Shown here piece by piece: positions 46,110-58,143 of a stretch of DNA of 64,000 bases. The stretch is taken from assembly GCA_039583875.1 (NCBI GenBank), contig CM077151.1, positions 24,918,208 through 24,982,207 of the forward strand, read 5' to 3'. The stretch's first letter is position 1. Every line of letters begins with the position of its first letter. The translations under genes and the position numbers were made by a program. The notes beneath the pieces were generated by a model that saw only the letters and a program-made list of their open reading frames with translations, did no database searches and was not told the DNA's origin. The stretch comes from Platanthera guangdongensis. Its lineage: Eukaryota > Streptophyta > Magnoliopsida > Asparagales > Orchidaceae.

Positions 46110-48360
46110 ATTTATAGCATACCTGAAGTAAACAGCTCCGGGTGTCGCTCCAACATCAGGTCCCTTGGCTCCCAGGTGTGTTCCTCCCATCCATGGTTGT
46201 ACTACAGCACCTTCACAAGAGGGACCTTCTTCTTCCGCAACACTCGGACATCTTTATCATCAATCCGGATCGGCTCCAAACGAACTGATCTATCGGATGC
46301 TAGCGGGCCAGCTATAGTAGTAATGTGCTGCTCCGGCCGGAGGAGTGCTCTCCGTAGTGAAGAGACATGAAAGACACCGTGCAGTGTACTCAACTCTGGT
46401 GGCAGCTGCAGTCTATAAGCCAAGGGACCGATCCGCTCTAGGATCAAGTACAACCCCATATATCGTGGACTGAGCTTCTTGTGCCTCCGCACCCGAGAGA
46501 CACCATATACCGGACGTATCTTCAAGAATACCCTGTCTCCCACCTGGAACTCCACCTTCCTATGCCGAGCATCATAGTATTTAGCCTGTCTACTCTGAGC
46601 TTCCAACATCCGATCCCTAATCAAACGAATCTGAGCTTCCGTGTCTTCCACAAAATCAGAGCCAAGAGTCTTGGTGTCCACATCCTGTACCCAAGATAGC
46701 GGTGTCCGACATCTCCTTCCGTACAAAGCCTCATAATAAGTCATCCTAATGCTAGCTTGGTGGCTGTTATTGTAAGAGAATTCGATCAATGGTAGCAGCC
46801 TCTCCTAAGGCTTCCCCGTATCCAATATGCATAATCTGAGCAGGTCCTCCATTTTCCTGTTTGTCCGCTCCGTCTGGCCGTCGGTCTGCAGATGGAAGGC
46901 AGTGCTAAAGGTAAGTCGGGCCCCAAGTAAGCCTGCACTGCCCTCCACTCCCTGGAAGTGAACCGACCATCACGATCTGAGACGATAGTCCTAAGGATGC
47001 CATGGTATCTGACAAACTGCTCTACGAACAATCTCACCAAAACTGCAACTGGAGCATCCTTCCTGACTGGCATGAAACGCGCTACCTTGGTCAGTTTGTC
47101 GATTATGACCCAAATGGAATCATGCCCGAAGTGGGAGCGAGGTAGTCCGTGTATAAAGTCCATAGCAATGTCCTCGAACTTCCACTCTGGGACTGGCAGT
47201 GGCTATAGTAAACCTCCTGGGCTCTTACATTCCGCTTTCACTCGCTGACAAGTCTCGCAATGTGTCACAAAATAGGTGATCTCCCTCTTCATCTCAGGCC
47301 AGTACATGGTCCTCCGTAAATCTGCCCACATCTTGGTGATGCCGGGATGCACTGAATATCTGGAGCAATGAGCCTCTCTGAATATGTCATCCCGGATACC
47401 ATCTCATGCTGGTATATATACTCGCCCACGGAATCGAAGGAGATCATCTTGCAGCGTGTAATCCTAAAACTTGCCCCCTTCAAGGGCACTGAAAATCGGC
47501 TCTAATGCAACATCCAGCCTCTGATGTGTTCGGATGCGCTCTCGTATATCATCACCACTGATCACTGAGCTCAAGTACTCTCGATATACCACTGGTTCGG
47601 TCTCAGATACCATGGTAATATACATGTCTTCCATCATCCGTATCAGCTCTATAGACATCAACCGAGGCTCCGGTCCATAAGTGTCGGCTCTCCTACTCAA
47701 AGCATCTGCTAATGTGTTTGCTTACCCCGGATGATAGTGGATCTGATAATCATAGTCACAGAGGAATTCCAGCCATCTCCTCTGTCGCAGGTTCAGGTCC
47801 TTCTGCGTATCGATATAGTTAAGATTCTTGTGATCTGAATAAATATCACAATGAATCCCGTATAAATAATGTCTTCACATCTTTAGGGCGAATACCACAG
47901 CCCCGAGCTCTAAGTCATGTACTGGATAGTTATGCTCATGCTTCTTCAACTGTCTTGAAACATAAGCAATAACATGTACATGCTGCATCAGGACAGCACC
48001 CATCCCCTGATAAGAGGCATCTGTGTAGATCTGAAATCCTTCACTCCCGGATGTGAGCGCAAGAATAGGGGATGAGGTGAGTCGGTCCTTCAGCTCCTAA
48101 AAAGTTGTCTCGCACTGCTCTGACCAAACAAAATCTGTATCCTTCTTCGTCAAGGACGTGAGGGGGAGGCCTAACCTCGAGAATCCCTCCACGAACTTGC
48201 GATAATAACCTGCAATGGGTAGTGGTCCGCAGTTCTGACCCATCGGGTAGACGCACCCTCATCTCTAGTCCCGAAAATCTTTCCACGCCTTCAAGTCCGT
48301 CTATGAAGGCCTCAGATACGAACGAGTGCGAAGCACTCGTGTCGAATAAAGTGTGAGCGG
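46110..48360 (-). pseudogene. Tekay protease, RNase H, integrase and chromodomain; RT missing
   Basis: Protease: PAHTLFDTSASHSFV near 48310-48350. It passes within about 100 bp into the RT-RNase H connection (GYYRKFVEGF at about 48220), so the whole RT catalytic region is deleted. RNase H follows, ending in LSRRADTYGPEP near 47700. Integrase: HHCC finger (HCSRYSVHPGITKMW, HCETC) near 47260-47370, and core DFIHGLPRSHFGHDSIWVII with DRDGRFTSREW. Frameshifts lie near 46850 and stops near 47464. The C-terminus has KYYDARHRKVEFQVGDRVFL and a chromodomain-like end (NHGWEEHTWEPRDLM), with a TAG where Trp is usual at about 46202. Confidence 0.85.
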
Positions 48361-48499
48361 GCTTGCCGCTGATAATAACTATGCCTGAGGTTTGTTTAAG
48401 GTAAAATGAATTGTTATTTTATGGTTGCAGGTACTATATAATTGAAAACTCAAGTAATTTAACAATAATCTTAAGTACATGTGATAACCTCCTGTGGGT

Positions 48500-49589
48500 T
48501 CCTTGGTTCGGTAAGATCTAGCGCGTACATCTGTTCCTGCCCTCGACCTCGGCCGTAATGTCCCCGGCCTCGGCCTCGACCTCGACCTCATCCTCGGCCC
48601 TGCTGTACTGGAGGGGCTGCTGGAGGTGGGGGAGGAGGAAGTGGTCGAAACTGATGTGGGCACTGCGATCTGATGTGTCCGGGCTGATGACAACCATAAC
48701 AGACCACCTGTCTCTGGCCACTGTCGTCTTGCCTCACCGGGCCATTCATCTGTGGTGGTGGGGGAGTAAGCACTGGAGGGGGCCTCTGCTCCTATCTGTA
48801 GTTAGGACGCTGTCGTCCTCTACCCCTCTTGTATCCCATCAGTACTCTGCCACTCTGAGAGCCTCTGCTGCTCTCCCCGAACGATTGCCCATCCATCGGC
48901 CTCTTACCCCAGCTCTGCACCATCAACTGATCGGCCTCCAGTTTCTTGGCCATTTCGATGATCTGGGTCGTCGAGCCGTGAGAAATGAATAGAAGCGCCT
49001 GCCTCGTAGAATCCCTGAGTCCTCGATAAAACTTCTCAGCATACCTCCTGTCTTCCAGATCATATATCCCTGCGAACCTTGCCAAATGAGAAAACTCTCT
49101 CTGGTATTCAATCACTGATTTGGACCCTTTCTTGAGGTTTAGGAACCTCTCCTTTAACTCGTCCCTGTCCGTAGTGGACACAAAATGCTCCAAGAAGGAC
49201 TCGTTGAACTCCTCCCACGAGATGTCTGTCAATGCTCTGTCTGCGTAGGTGGAATCTAACATGGATTTCCACCACCTCTTAGCATGAACCTCCAAGGCAG
49301 AGGATGCCAACGGTACTGCCTGGCTGACAGGGCAGCTGATGCCAGCCAGCATCTCCTGAATAGTCTCCAACCACTCCTCTGTCTTCACTACATCTTCTGT
49401 CCCACGGTACGTCAGCGGGGACAGGCTCTTAAAGGCACTCAACCAGTTTGATCCCGGGTTTGGCAACTGTGTTGGGGCCTGCTGGGCTCTGAAGGCATCT
49501 AGGATAGCCGTCAGAGTTTGTCCCATCTCTGTCTGCATGAAAGGAGTGGCAGCCGGAGGGGGAAGAACCACATTCTGTGGAGGCAGCAT
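48500..49589 (-). pseudogene. Tekay gag with CCHC zinc knuckle
   Basis: 265 codons from MLPPQNVVLPPPAATPF contain the gag core (EEWLETIQEMLAGI, AKRWWKSMLDSTY, FLEHFVSTTDRDELK, SVIEYQREFSHLARFAG). A TAG near 48790 interrupts the frame. In the same frame the knuckle CYGCHQPGHIRSQC follows (C-x2-C-x4-H-x4-C), then a GRGRG-like tail. Gag forms the particle and the knuckle binds element RNA. Confidence 0.85.
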
Positions 49590-49775
49590 AAAGGTAAGGT
49601 AAACGTCAAAAATTGGCCTAACTCATTGCTTAATGGACTATTTTATGTGACTTTTTGCACATGGGCACACAATTGCTTCCGCTGCATAGTTTGTCCGCAA
49701 ACTAATGCTCGAGCGGGGTGTTCCAGTGTTGTGGACTTCTTTCTGATATGATCGTTTGTTCAAGTGATACCAGTT

Positions 49776-52700
49776 TGTAAGACCCCTCCCCCTTACCAAG
49801 GAGGCTCCCAGTCTTATGCCCAGAACCGCCGTCTTACGGTGACACTAACGCATGGGTTAATCGACACCGCAACACGCCGATTCTGCCGGCTAATACGATC
49901 ATATAACCTGTAGGCCAATATGAGAAAAAGAAGTATAACAGTATATAAATCCACTAGTCCACAAGTCACAGAGTACATATCATATATATAAATGAAGAGT
50001 ACAGAAATATAGTCCACAATGAGTACAAAATGAAGGAGTAATAAGCGCTTATGCCCAGTACATCATATCAACTCTCTCTCAAATCAAAGCAGAATCTAAT
50101 CTAATACATCAAAACTCGTCCCACCTGAGGACGCGCAGTAGTAGTAGTAGTCTGTGGTAGCGGTATCTGCTCCTCAAGTCCTACCTCCTCGTCATGCTGG
50201 TGCTCCATCTCCACGAGTTCCTAAAATAGTATGGTCACTGACCATTAGTCAAAACGACTAAGTCGTTTCCTCCGCACCTCGCCCCGCAGCTCCTAGGCAC
50301 CGAGCGGAAGGACGAAGCGGAGGACAACAAGAAGTAGCAAAAGTGGAAGCAAGTGACAAGAGCTAACTAGCAGTTGTAATAGATATTATTATTCTACTCT
50401 AGCAGTTCTAAGTATATAGTACAAGTAAGTAAAGTACAGTACTAGTAAAGGAAGGAACTGAAAGTAAGAGCAGAAAAGTAAAGTAAGCTGAAAGTTAAAG
50501 TTATCTACCATCACAGAGTACCCTAACTTATATAAATGCTCATACAAATATATAAGTTAGGATTTCCAAAATAACTTATCATATAAAAAATACCATACTA
50601 ATTTATATGATAAGGATCTATGAAGCGTATGTCCTAATGCAAATGAATGATATGTTATGAATTATGAAACATGCAAGTGCAACACACGCACACGACTTTG
50701 AGATCCCAGACCTTTAGTTCCCATTTTTCGAGAGCTAGCATCACTCTCTGGTACCACCGTTGTGGCTACGGCAGTAGCGGAGCGGGCGTCTCCGCTTTCT
50801 AGACGGGTATGCACACTACCAAGCCTAGACCTCTCTCATACGCCTCTGTACACGTCCAAGGTGCACTCTAGAGTCTCTGCGTACGTACTTTGCTGACAAT
50901 CGTCAGTCTTGTTGGGTCGGGTGTGTGTCATCGGGGATCGTCCTCCAGACCGCAGTGTAAAATAACCCACTGGCCCCTCAAACCCTCACACCCGCCTGGT
51001 TCACCGTACTGCCGTCGGTGTGACGATCGGCCGTGTACCGCATGACCCGCCACTAAATTTATGCACATGCAAGTATTTCATCTCGAGCCTTCAGCTCGCA
51101 GGAACAAACCGTCCTGAATCCCTCCAACCCATCACGGGTGAGCATATTACACAAGTCTCCCTCCAACCCATCACGGGTGAGAATAAACCACAATCCCTCC
51201 AACCCTACACGTGTGAGAATGAACCACAATCCCTCCAACCCTACACGGGTGAGAATGAACTACAATGTCTTAACCTATTAGACTACTCTTATCTACGGGT
51301 TATTATACTTAGTGATTTAAGGTTAATTCCAGTACTGCCCAGGGTATACCCGGTGAAGGGCTCTCGGGGGCACTAGGAACTACGATGGGATTACGCCCAA
51401 AGTTCCCTTTCTCAAGGATAATTACTTTTATTGGTGTCTACCCATGATTTATACCCCAACTCTCGTATTACTTTAGAACGACCCTAAAGACTTAAGGTGT
51501 TATTAGGAGCGCGACGGTCTTCCGCCGGTCCCCGTTATTGTTGCTGTCACGGGACTTGCACTCTTCCGCACATGGTTACGGAATCCTCTAGGAGACCAAC
51601 CAGGGTTAATTCCTCCACTAAGATCCTCACTTTACTAGTTATTCAGATTCCTCCCCTGGTGGCCCTACTAGTACGAACATCGGTGCTAGACCCTTACCCA
51701 TGTCCCGATACCACCCACAAATGTGACCTTCTAATTACTCTGGCCATATGCCTCAAATTATTTATCCTAGGATGGCATTGACCTATATGATGAACATGAT
51801 GAATTCCATAATTTTCCAAATTACTTACACCATTAAATTAATTTCTTTAAATGTAATCCCTAGTCATTTTGCACATGAAGTATTGTCAATATTAAACCTA
51901 CTGTCCTAGGGATTCTTCCATGTATATAATATGACAATTAATGGGGCGTATCAAAATTTCATGCTTTTTCAATTCAGATTTATAATTAATTATTATTTAA
52001 TACTATATCCACAAATCTAGCATTTTCCAAATGAAGTTCATAAAATATTATCTCAAAAATTCTAATTAAATTACAGAGCATTGATAATAATGAAATAATG
52101 TTATGTACATATTTCCATTTACATCTAGGGTGAAATGACCTATCAATGATCAATTTGAGTTATTTACCAAAATGTCATTATGGGGCCTAAGTATATTATT
52201 TTGCAACCCAAAAATCTGAAATAATTGCACAAGGTATAAAACGTACAATTACAACAATATGAATTTTCTCAGATTTTTCAAAGGAATATACCCATCATTT
52301 CTACACAAATTCCATAAGGATAAAATGGTCATTTTGCTCCTTAAACTACTTAAACTTCATCCAACAGTGATATAATTTATTTCTAGTGTTTATTATATCA
52401 CTCCTTAGTCCTCAACAGAAATTGAACATTTTATGATAAAGGTAAACCTATTTTAAACTTATTTCCTCAAAAGGACCAAATTTTCAGAAATTCAAAATAA
52501 TGGAATTTTTGTTCCCAAAAATCCCACCATTGCTATGAGAGATGTATTACACCATCATGTGTCTCTATAATGAAAATCATGATTTTTAAATGTTCCAAGT
52601 TGGCTGAATACACATTATTTCATTTTTAGGCTAAATGCACACCAAGCCTATAACAAGCCAACACATGCAAGTGGGTTTACCCAACATGCAGTGGTCCAAA

Positions 52701-54493
52701 TTGGCTGAAATTTAAAACATACACTTATAATGTCCCTAAGGACATGCCACCAAAATTTGGGGCTATTTGGAGTCCCTCAGCTCCAAATATTTTTTTTATT
52801 TCATTTTGGGTATTTTAGTAAAAACTATAGAAAGAGTTTTCCCAAAAATTCTCATTTTTGTACAGGGGTTAACGAAGCCCTAAACATGCACGCAACCAAA
52901 ATTTTGGGTCATTTGGATGAATATTTTGACTTGGGCATCATTTTGAAATTCTGCCCTAGCTAAGGACCAACCCTAGCAAAATGGTCCTACAGGTCAGACC
53001 ACTGGACCAAATCTCAAGTTAAGGTGGAAAATTAAAGTTAACACAAAGGGCTACATTTTTCATGTTCATGTCATCCTCTGGAAATGGCTCTAAGAGCCCT
53101 ATATTTGACATGCAAGATCACTGAATTAATGTGATAGAAATGTAATTTCATTTCATTAAATAATAACAGAAATTAAATTGATTTTAATAAAAATGTACAA
53201 CACGAATCTTAAAGCGATATTGGACGGTATCCGTTTATCTTACCCAATCGTTCAACGGCTGAGATCGAGCCGACCTGGGGGATATTGCGGGGCCATTTCT
53301 GGCCACCTGAGGCGGCGCCACCCCCGGCCAACGGTGCCATCACCTTCACAATGGTGGTGGCTATCCTTTGCCGGTGATGAGGCCGCGAGAGACAGCAGCG
53401 ACAGCGATCCCGAGCGGTAAGAAAAAGTTTGAAAAATCTCTCATTTCTCACATTGCATCGGGCTCAATTGAGCCCGATATCTCCCCTAGTTGATCTAGGA
53501 TTCTAGTACGGGTAGAGGGACGGTGAAACAAACCTGTGTTGGTGGCTAGCGGCGAGGATGGAGGCGGTGGCCATTCCCGACCTTGCTTTGTCGGCACCTC
53601 TCAGATTCATGGTTCCTGCACCGTTTCCTTCACTCCAGCTATCGATTTCTACTCTCCTTTGCCCTCTGAAGTTAATGGAATCAATATCTCTGGCTGGGAG
53701 GGGATATATGGGGAGATACAACCAAGGCAAGCTCGGTTTGGAGCTTTGGTTGTATCATCCTTCATGCCAAGTGGCCCTCAGGCTCTCACCTCCTCCTAAT
53801 AACTCAAAGGGAGGTCTGCCAGCAAGCCATGGCTAAAGAGAAGGAGTCATGTAGCCTCCTCCCTTAATTTCAACCATCTCTATCCTCTTTTGGGGTGAAT
53901 TTTCCAATTTTGCCCTTGCATGTATTCTCTCTCTTCAAATTGAGGGCCCGGGGTTGAATTTGACTCCTTGGGTTGGCCTTGGGCTGAGTTGTTTGGGCTT
54001 AACCCAATGGAAATGGGCTTGGGTTCATCTTTCCCTTCTTTAGGCCTCATGTTGACCAAGTTGACTTTTTGAGTTGACTTGGTCAACATGATGAGTGGGC
54101 TGACCCCACTTAATGATCATGAGCCTAGTGGCACCACCCAACTTGGGTTGGGCCAAGAGGGTGCCCCACTTAGGCTAATTGGGCCTATAAGTATAGGTTT
54201 GACTAAAATTAAGGCTAAGTTGACTTGGGTCAACTAGGGTCAAAGGGTTGACCTAGTGACATGCCCTAGGGTCCACTTAGATTGTTTTTAGGGTTAGGGC
54301 AATGTGGTGGGGTCATGGTATGGTTAGGGTCCTTATTTAGGCTTGTTTGACCTAGTTTGACTTGGGCCCTATGGTGGGCCCCACATGGCTTCACTCACCT
54401 ACTAGGGTCAAACCTAGCTAAATACCCCTATCACCCACCCCATGACTAACCCAATCTAAGTTAAGAGGCCTAAAAGTAACATGGGATGTTACA
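49776..54493 (-). repeat. 5' LTR of the Tekay-like element (4718 bp)
   Basis: Same sequence as the 3' LTR, with intact TGTAAGACCCC and GGGATGTTACA ends on the plus strand. The 44-bp repeat block lies at 51112-51265. A short insertion near 52660-52690 and another near 53285-53320 distinguish it. LTRs of 4-5 kb are unusually long but known in the Tekay/Del group. Confidence 0.93.
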
Positions 54494-54498
54494 TTGCA

Positions 54499-55800
54499 TC
54501 TCCATCTAGCATGAAAAGGCTCGGAGACGGTCAAACCATGATCTTTGATAAATTTGTGTTTAAAGAAAATAGCATCTCTAGACTCTATCACTGTATTAGT
54601 GGATAGATGCAGAAACCTGTCAGCTTCACTATCTTCTGCACTAACTAGATAAACGCAGGTCATTGTTCTAGGTCCCACCTTATGTCTCTTAAGGTCTTGT
54701 ATTCTTACATAAGCGATACATTCCCAAGTCTTAAGAGTGTCATATCTACAAGGATGACCATGCCACAACTCATTTAGAGTAGAGTTGAGCTTTGAGTGAG
54801 ACACTCTATTTAGAATGTGATTTTCAATTAGAACTGCTTCCCCTAAAAAATAATTGGGCATGCCAGCTGTGAGGAACATAGAATTCAACATTTCTGTTAA
54901 AATTCTATTCTTACGCTCAACAACACCATTCGACTAGGGTGAGTAAGGTGCTGTGGTTTCTAGGATTATACCCTTAGAGGCACAAAAGTCCTTAAACCCA
55001 GTTGCAGTGTACTCTCCTCCTCGATCACTTCTAAATCTCTTAATCTTTATATTTAATTGATTTTCTACCCGAGATTTAAAGATCTTAAAGGTCTCGAATG
55101 TCTCATCTTTCGATTTCAATAAGTAAACATGACAATATCTGGAAAAATCGTCGATAAAAGTAATTAGATATTTCCTTCTCCCTCTAGTGGCGTGACTACA
55201 AAAGTCACAGAGGTCAGAATGTATCGACTCCAAAAGTTGTGTGCTCCTAGAAACTGTCTTGTAAGGGTTTTCAGTGATCTTAGTCTTGGCACAAACCTCA
55301 CACCTATCAAATTGAATAAAAAGATCTAATTGGATGTTTTGACTTTTAACTAGATCTCGCATTTTCTTATGGTGAATATGTTCAAGTTTATTGTGTAATA
55401 ACTTCAGATCAATCAGAGTTGAACTCACTTGATTTATCCACTCGTTATCTAAGCTAAGTCTATACATACTATTGATCAGGTAAGCGCAACCAAAGTAGTG
55501 AGAATTAATAGTTAATGTCATTATATCGTTCATAGTTGTGAAAGACATTCCAACTTTATCAAGCAAACTCATAAAAGTCAAATTCTTATTTAAATTATGA
55601 ACTATTTTAACATGTTGTAAAATTAAGGTTTTACCTGAAGAGAGGACCAGCTCTGTTGTCCCAGCATGAGTAACCTCAGTCTCTCCTCCATTGCAGTTCT
55701 CAACTTTGTCCTGGACTGTTCTGACCTATAAAAGAAGACGTCTGTCATTTGTGACGTGACATGTAGCATCGCTGTCTAGCCATCACTCAGAAGACGCACT
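54499..55800 (-). pseudogene. Ty1/copia protease end and integrase
   Basis: Protease motif WLDSDATCHVTND near 55785, where the usual DSGA triad has Asp for Gly. Then the GAG-pre-integrase finger (LLHNKLEHIHHKKMRDLVKS, CEVC) and integrase core (ESIHSDLCDF, TFIDDFSRYCHVYLL, FRSDRGGEYTATGF, SNGVVERKNRI). One in-frame TAG lies at about 54934, just before SNGVVERKN. The protein ends at EPFHARWR, where the gypsy-like TCTCCATCTAGC sequence and the Tekay insertion begin. It belongs to the same element as the RT at 39310-40430. Confidence 0.87.
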
Positions 55801-56262
55801 GCTATGACTACTCTTAATCATAACAACGAAGGACTTGAAATCAGAGTTGTCGACTACCATGTTCGCCACATTTTATGGGGCTCCCTCCTTTTTCCTTTTC
55901 AGACCCTTACATTCAGCGGCCCAGTGACCTCATTTGCTGCAGTTGTGCCACTTACCCTTCTTCATTTTAACAGAAGACTTTTGGATCGACAACTGTGCAG
56001 TGGTGTCACCCTTAGGTACCGGGGGCTTCCGAGAGGGCTTGCTAGGTCGTGAAACGAAGTTGACAGCCTGTGAGGGCTGAGCAACTTGCTCCGAGCTTTT
56101 CCCAGCAATGTTCTGGTCACTTCGGACAGTATAAAAAATTTTTATCGTTGCTTCATTCCTAGTTGAACTTGAATTTTCCAACTGAGGAAGACAGTGACGT
56201 CGAAGGACTGTAGTTTGACAGTTTCGAGCGCACTTTTCTGTCATCGCACTAGATTTACACAA
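55800..56262 (-). pseudogene. Copia gag C-terminal part
   Basis: Basic, Ser/Pro-rich gag tail (RPSKPSRKPPVPKGDTTAQ) followed by a degenerate Cys/His knuckle (WHNCSK, stop, GHWAAECKG). The stop codon TGA stands where a Cys is expected. It is upstream of, and on the same strand as, the protease. Confidence 0.7.
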
Positions 56263-57620
56263 ATTAAAAATTCTAGAACGAGATCACTTGAGCCGTGTGA
56301 AGACGTCGGAAAATCTTCGGATACAATCCTGAAATTTGTTCCTCCGAGACGAGAAATCCTCCTGCCCGACTTAGAACAGTGGCCACAAAAAATCTTAGTT
56401 ATGCGGATCTCCAACAAGGAGAATCACAAGTGATGAGGACAAAACAAACCCTCTTCCTCAATGCCAGAGATCCAAGCAATGGAACTCTAAACAGATCTAC
56501 CCAATTCCTCAAGTTCTGGAAAAATAAAATGGCTTGCTCCTCCCTTTTCATGTTGGCTGGATCTTCAAAAAAACTGGATCGGACTTCGCTCCACTTATCC
56601 AGATCTCACAAATTATAGTTTCACCCTCTTCCTCCTTGAGAACAGGAGAAGAGCAGTGATAAAAAAAGAGCAACTCCAGATCTGGAGTTTTCCTGATCAG
56701 CAGAGCAAGCTTTTGCAAGATAGAATCCAGCGAAATTTTGATCTGACTTTCTACAACAGGGAGCGATCAACCTCCTCCTTCGAGCAATGCAGATCATCCA
56801 CGAGACAGGCTTCCCGAGAAATGAAGTCGCGAGATACCAGATCTGCGATAGGAGAAACGCAAAACGAGTACAGGGACAGCGCAACAGTTTCCAGATCTGC
56901 GATGGAGCGGCAAGACACGATCTGCTTGAACAGGGATGGCGATGCAGGGATTTGTGAAAATTTCCCCTCAATTAAGAGGGGCACCAAAAAAAATGTAGAT
57001 CATGACTTGATCTCCCGAGCTGCAGCGGAATTAATGAGAAGATCATGACTTTAGCTCCAGGACTCGGGGATGGCAACTGGATTCCTTCTCTGTTGGAGAA
57101 GAAGATCTCAGGTCTGCGCTTTATCGAAATCACAAGAACCTCAGGAGGCTTCTTCGTTCCAGATCTACACGAGAAAACGCCCAATCTCGATCTTCCTATA
57201 GCACAGCGACGACGAAACTCCCGATCTCGATCTGCAGTTGAAGCACAAAACAGAGGAGCGACAACTTCATCGGGATTCAGAGCGGCGACAACCAAAATCG
57301 CGAGCGGTGGAATTAGCCGATTCCGCTTCCTTGTTCCTTGCGATCCGGCGGCCACTCGAAAAAACGTGATTTGCCAGAGAGAGAGAGGGAGGGAACAGAC
57401 AAGAGCGGAAAACTCTAATCTTATCTTGAGAATGTAAATGACTCCGCTCAAGATAGTGCACTAGGGCTCATCAAGTGTGGAATGACCTTATATAGTATCT
57501 CCAGCGTAGAGCCGTTACACTCTAGTGACACAAAACTCAATGAGTTGTTCCGAGTCGGTCTCGACACGCGCGGATATATATTAATACCCTAATAATTTTT
57601 CATCTATTGTCCTGAATTTT
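56263..57620 (-). repeat. Probable copia 5' LTR and leader
   Basis: The minus strand shows a TATA-like ACTATATAAGGTCATTCC near 57490-57505, then leader-like sequence rich in AGATCTGGA and CTCGTGTAGATC motifs. I could not fix the LTR ends or the primer site, and the gag N-terminus is not visible. No other gene seen. Confidence 0.45.
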
Positions 57621-57730
57621 TTTTTTCTTTAAAAGAGTCAACATGCTTTCTACCATAATATTGTAAAAAATGTCATCTATAAAAAAATATATGCATCTAA
57701 TATTGAGTGAAAAATAGATTTAAGCCTAAA

Positions 57731-57944
57731 ACTCCATTTGGTTCGGCGGTGGGGTTGATCCGACGGGTGAAAACGGAGTGTTCGAAATGGAGGGGAGAGG
57801 TGGCTGCTCCAAACGGAGCTTTTTGGGGGCGTTTCTCAAGACGAGCGGGTGGAAACAGAGCAAACGTCACCGAATGTTCATTTGTTTACCCTCCTTCCGG
57901 CAGCATTTGCACAAAACGAAGCATCAAAACTCTCAAACAAATAG
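57731..57944. mobile_element. hAT-type MITE, 214 bp
   Basis: Flanked by perfect 8-bp direct repeats AGCCTAAA (57723-57730 and 57945-57952). Copy 1 has one AGCCTAAA at 7012-7019. The ends ACTCCATTTGGTTCGG and CTCAAACAAATAG are weak inverted repeats. Non-coding. Confidence 0.75.
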
Positions 57945-58143
57945 AGCCTAAATCCAATGTCTCTATCCTTTAAATTGAACAAAGGGAAGAAGAAAGGATG
58001 TGCGCAACACAACATAATATCAAGAAATTAATCCAAAAGAATTAAAGTTTAGGTCATCATTCCACAAAAAAAGAATGACCTACTAATCTTTGTACATGAG
58101 CCACTAGCAATTAAATAATATTTTAGGATAAAAAAATAGCACA

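Larger units (their letters stand above)
41341..54493 (-). mobile_element. Tekay-like chromovirus (Ty3/gypsy), 13.15 kb, RT-deleted
   Basis: 3' LTR 41341-46015, internal region 46016-49775 and 5' LTR 49776-54493, in minus orientation. Target duplication: TAGCA (41336-41340) and TTGCA (54494-54498), one mismatch; the uninserted relative at 31655-31690 reads TAGCATCTCCATC. LTR termini are TGTAACATCC...GGTCTTACA. The primer site after the 5' LTR reads TGGTATCACTTGAAC, close to initiator tRNA-Met. The internal region is only 3.76 kb because most of RT is missing, so the copy depended on enzymes from another element or was deleted after insertion. Confidence 0.93.
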
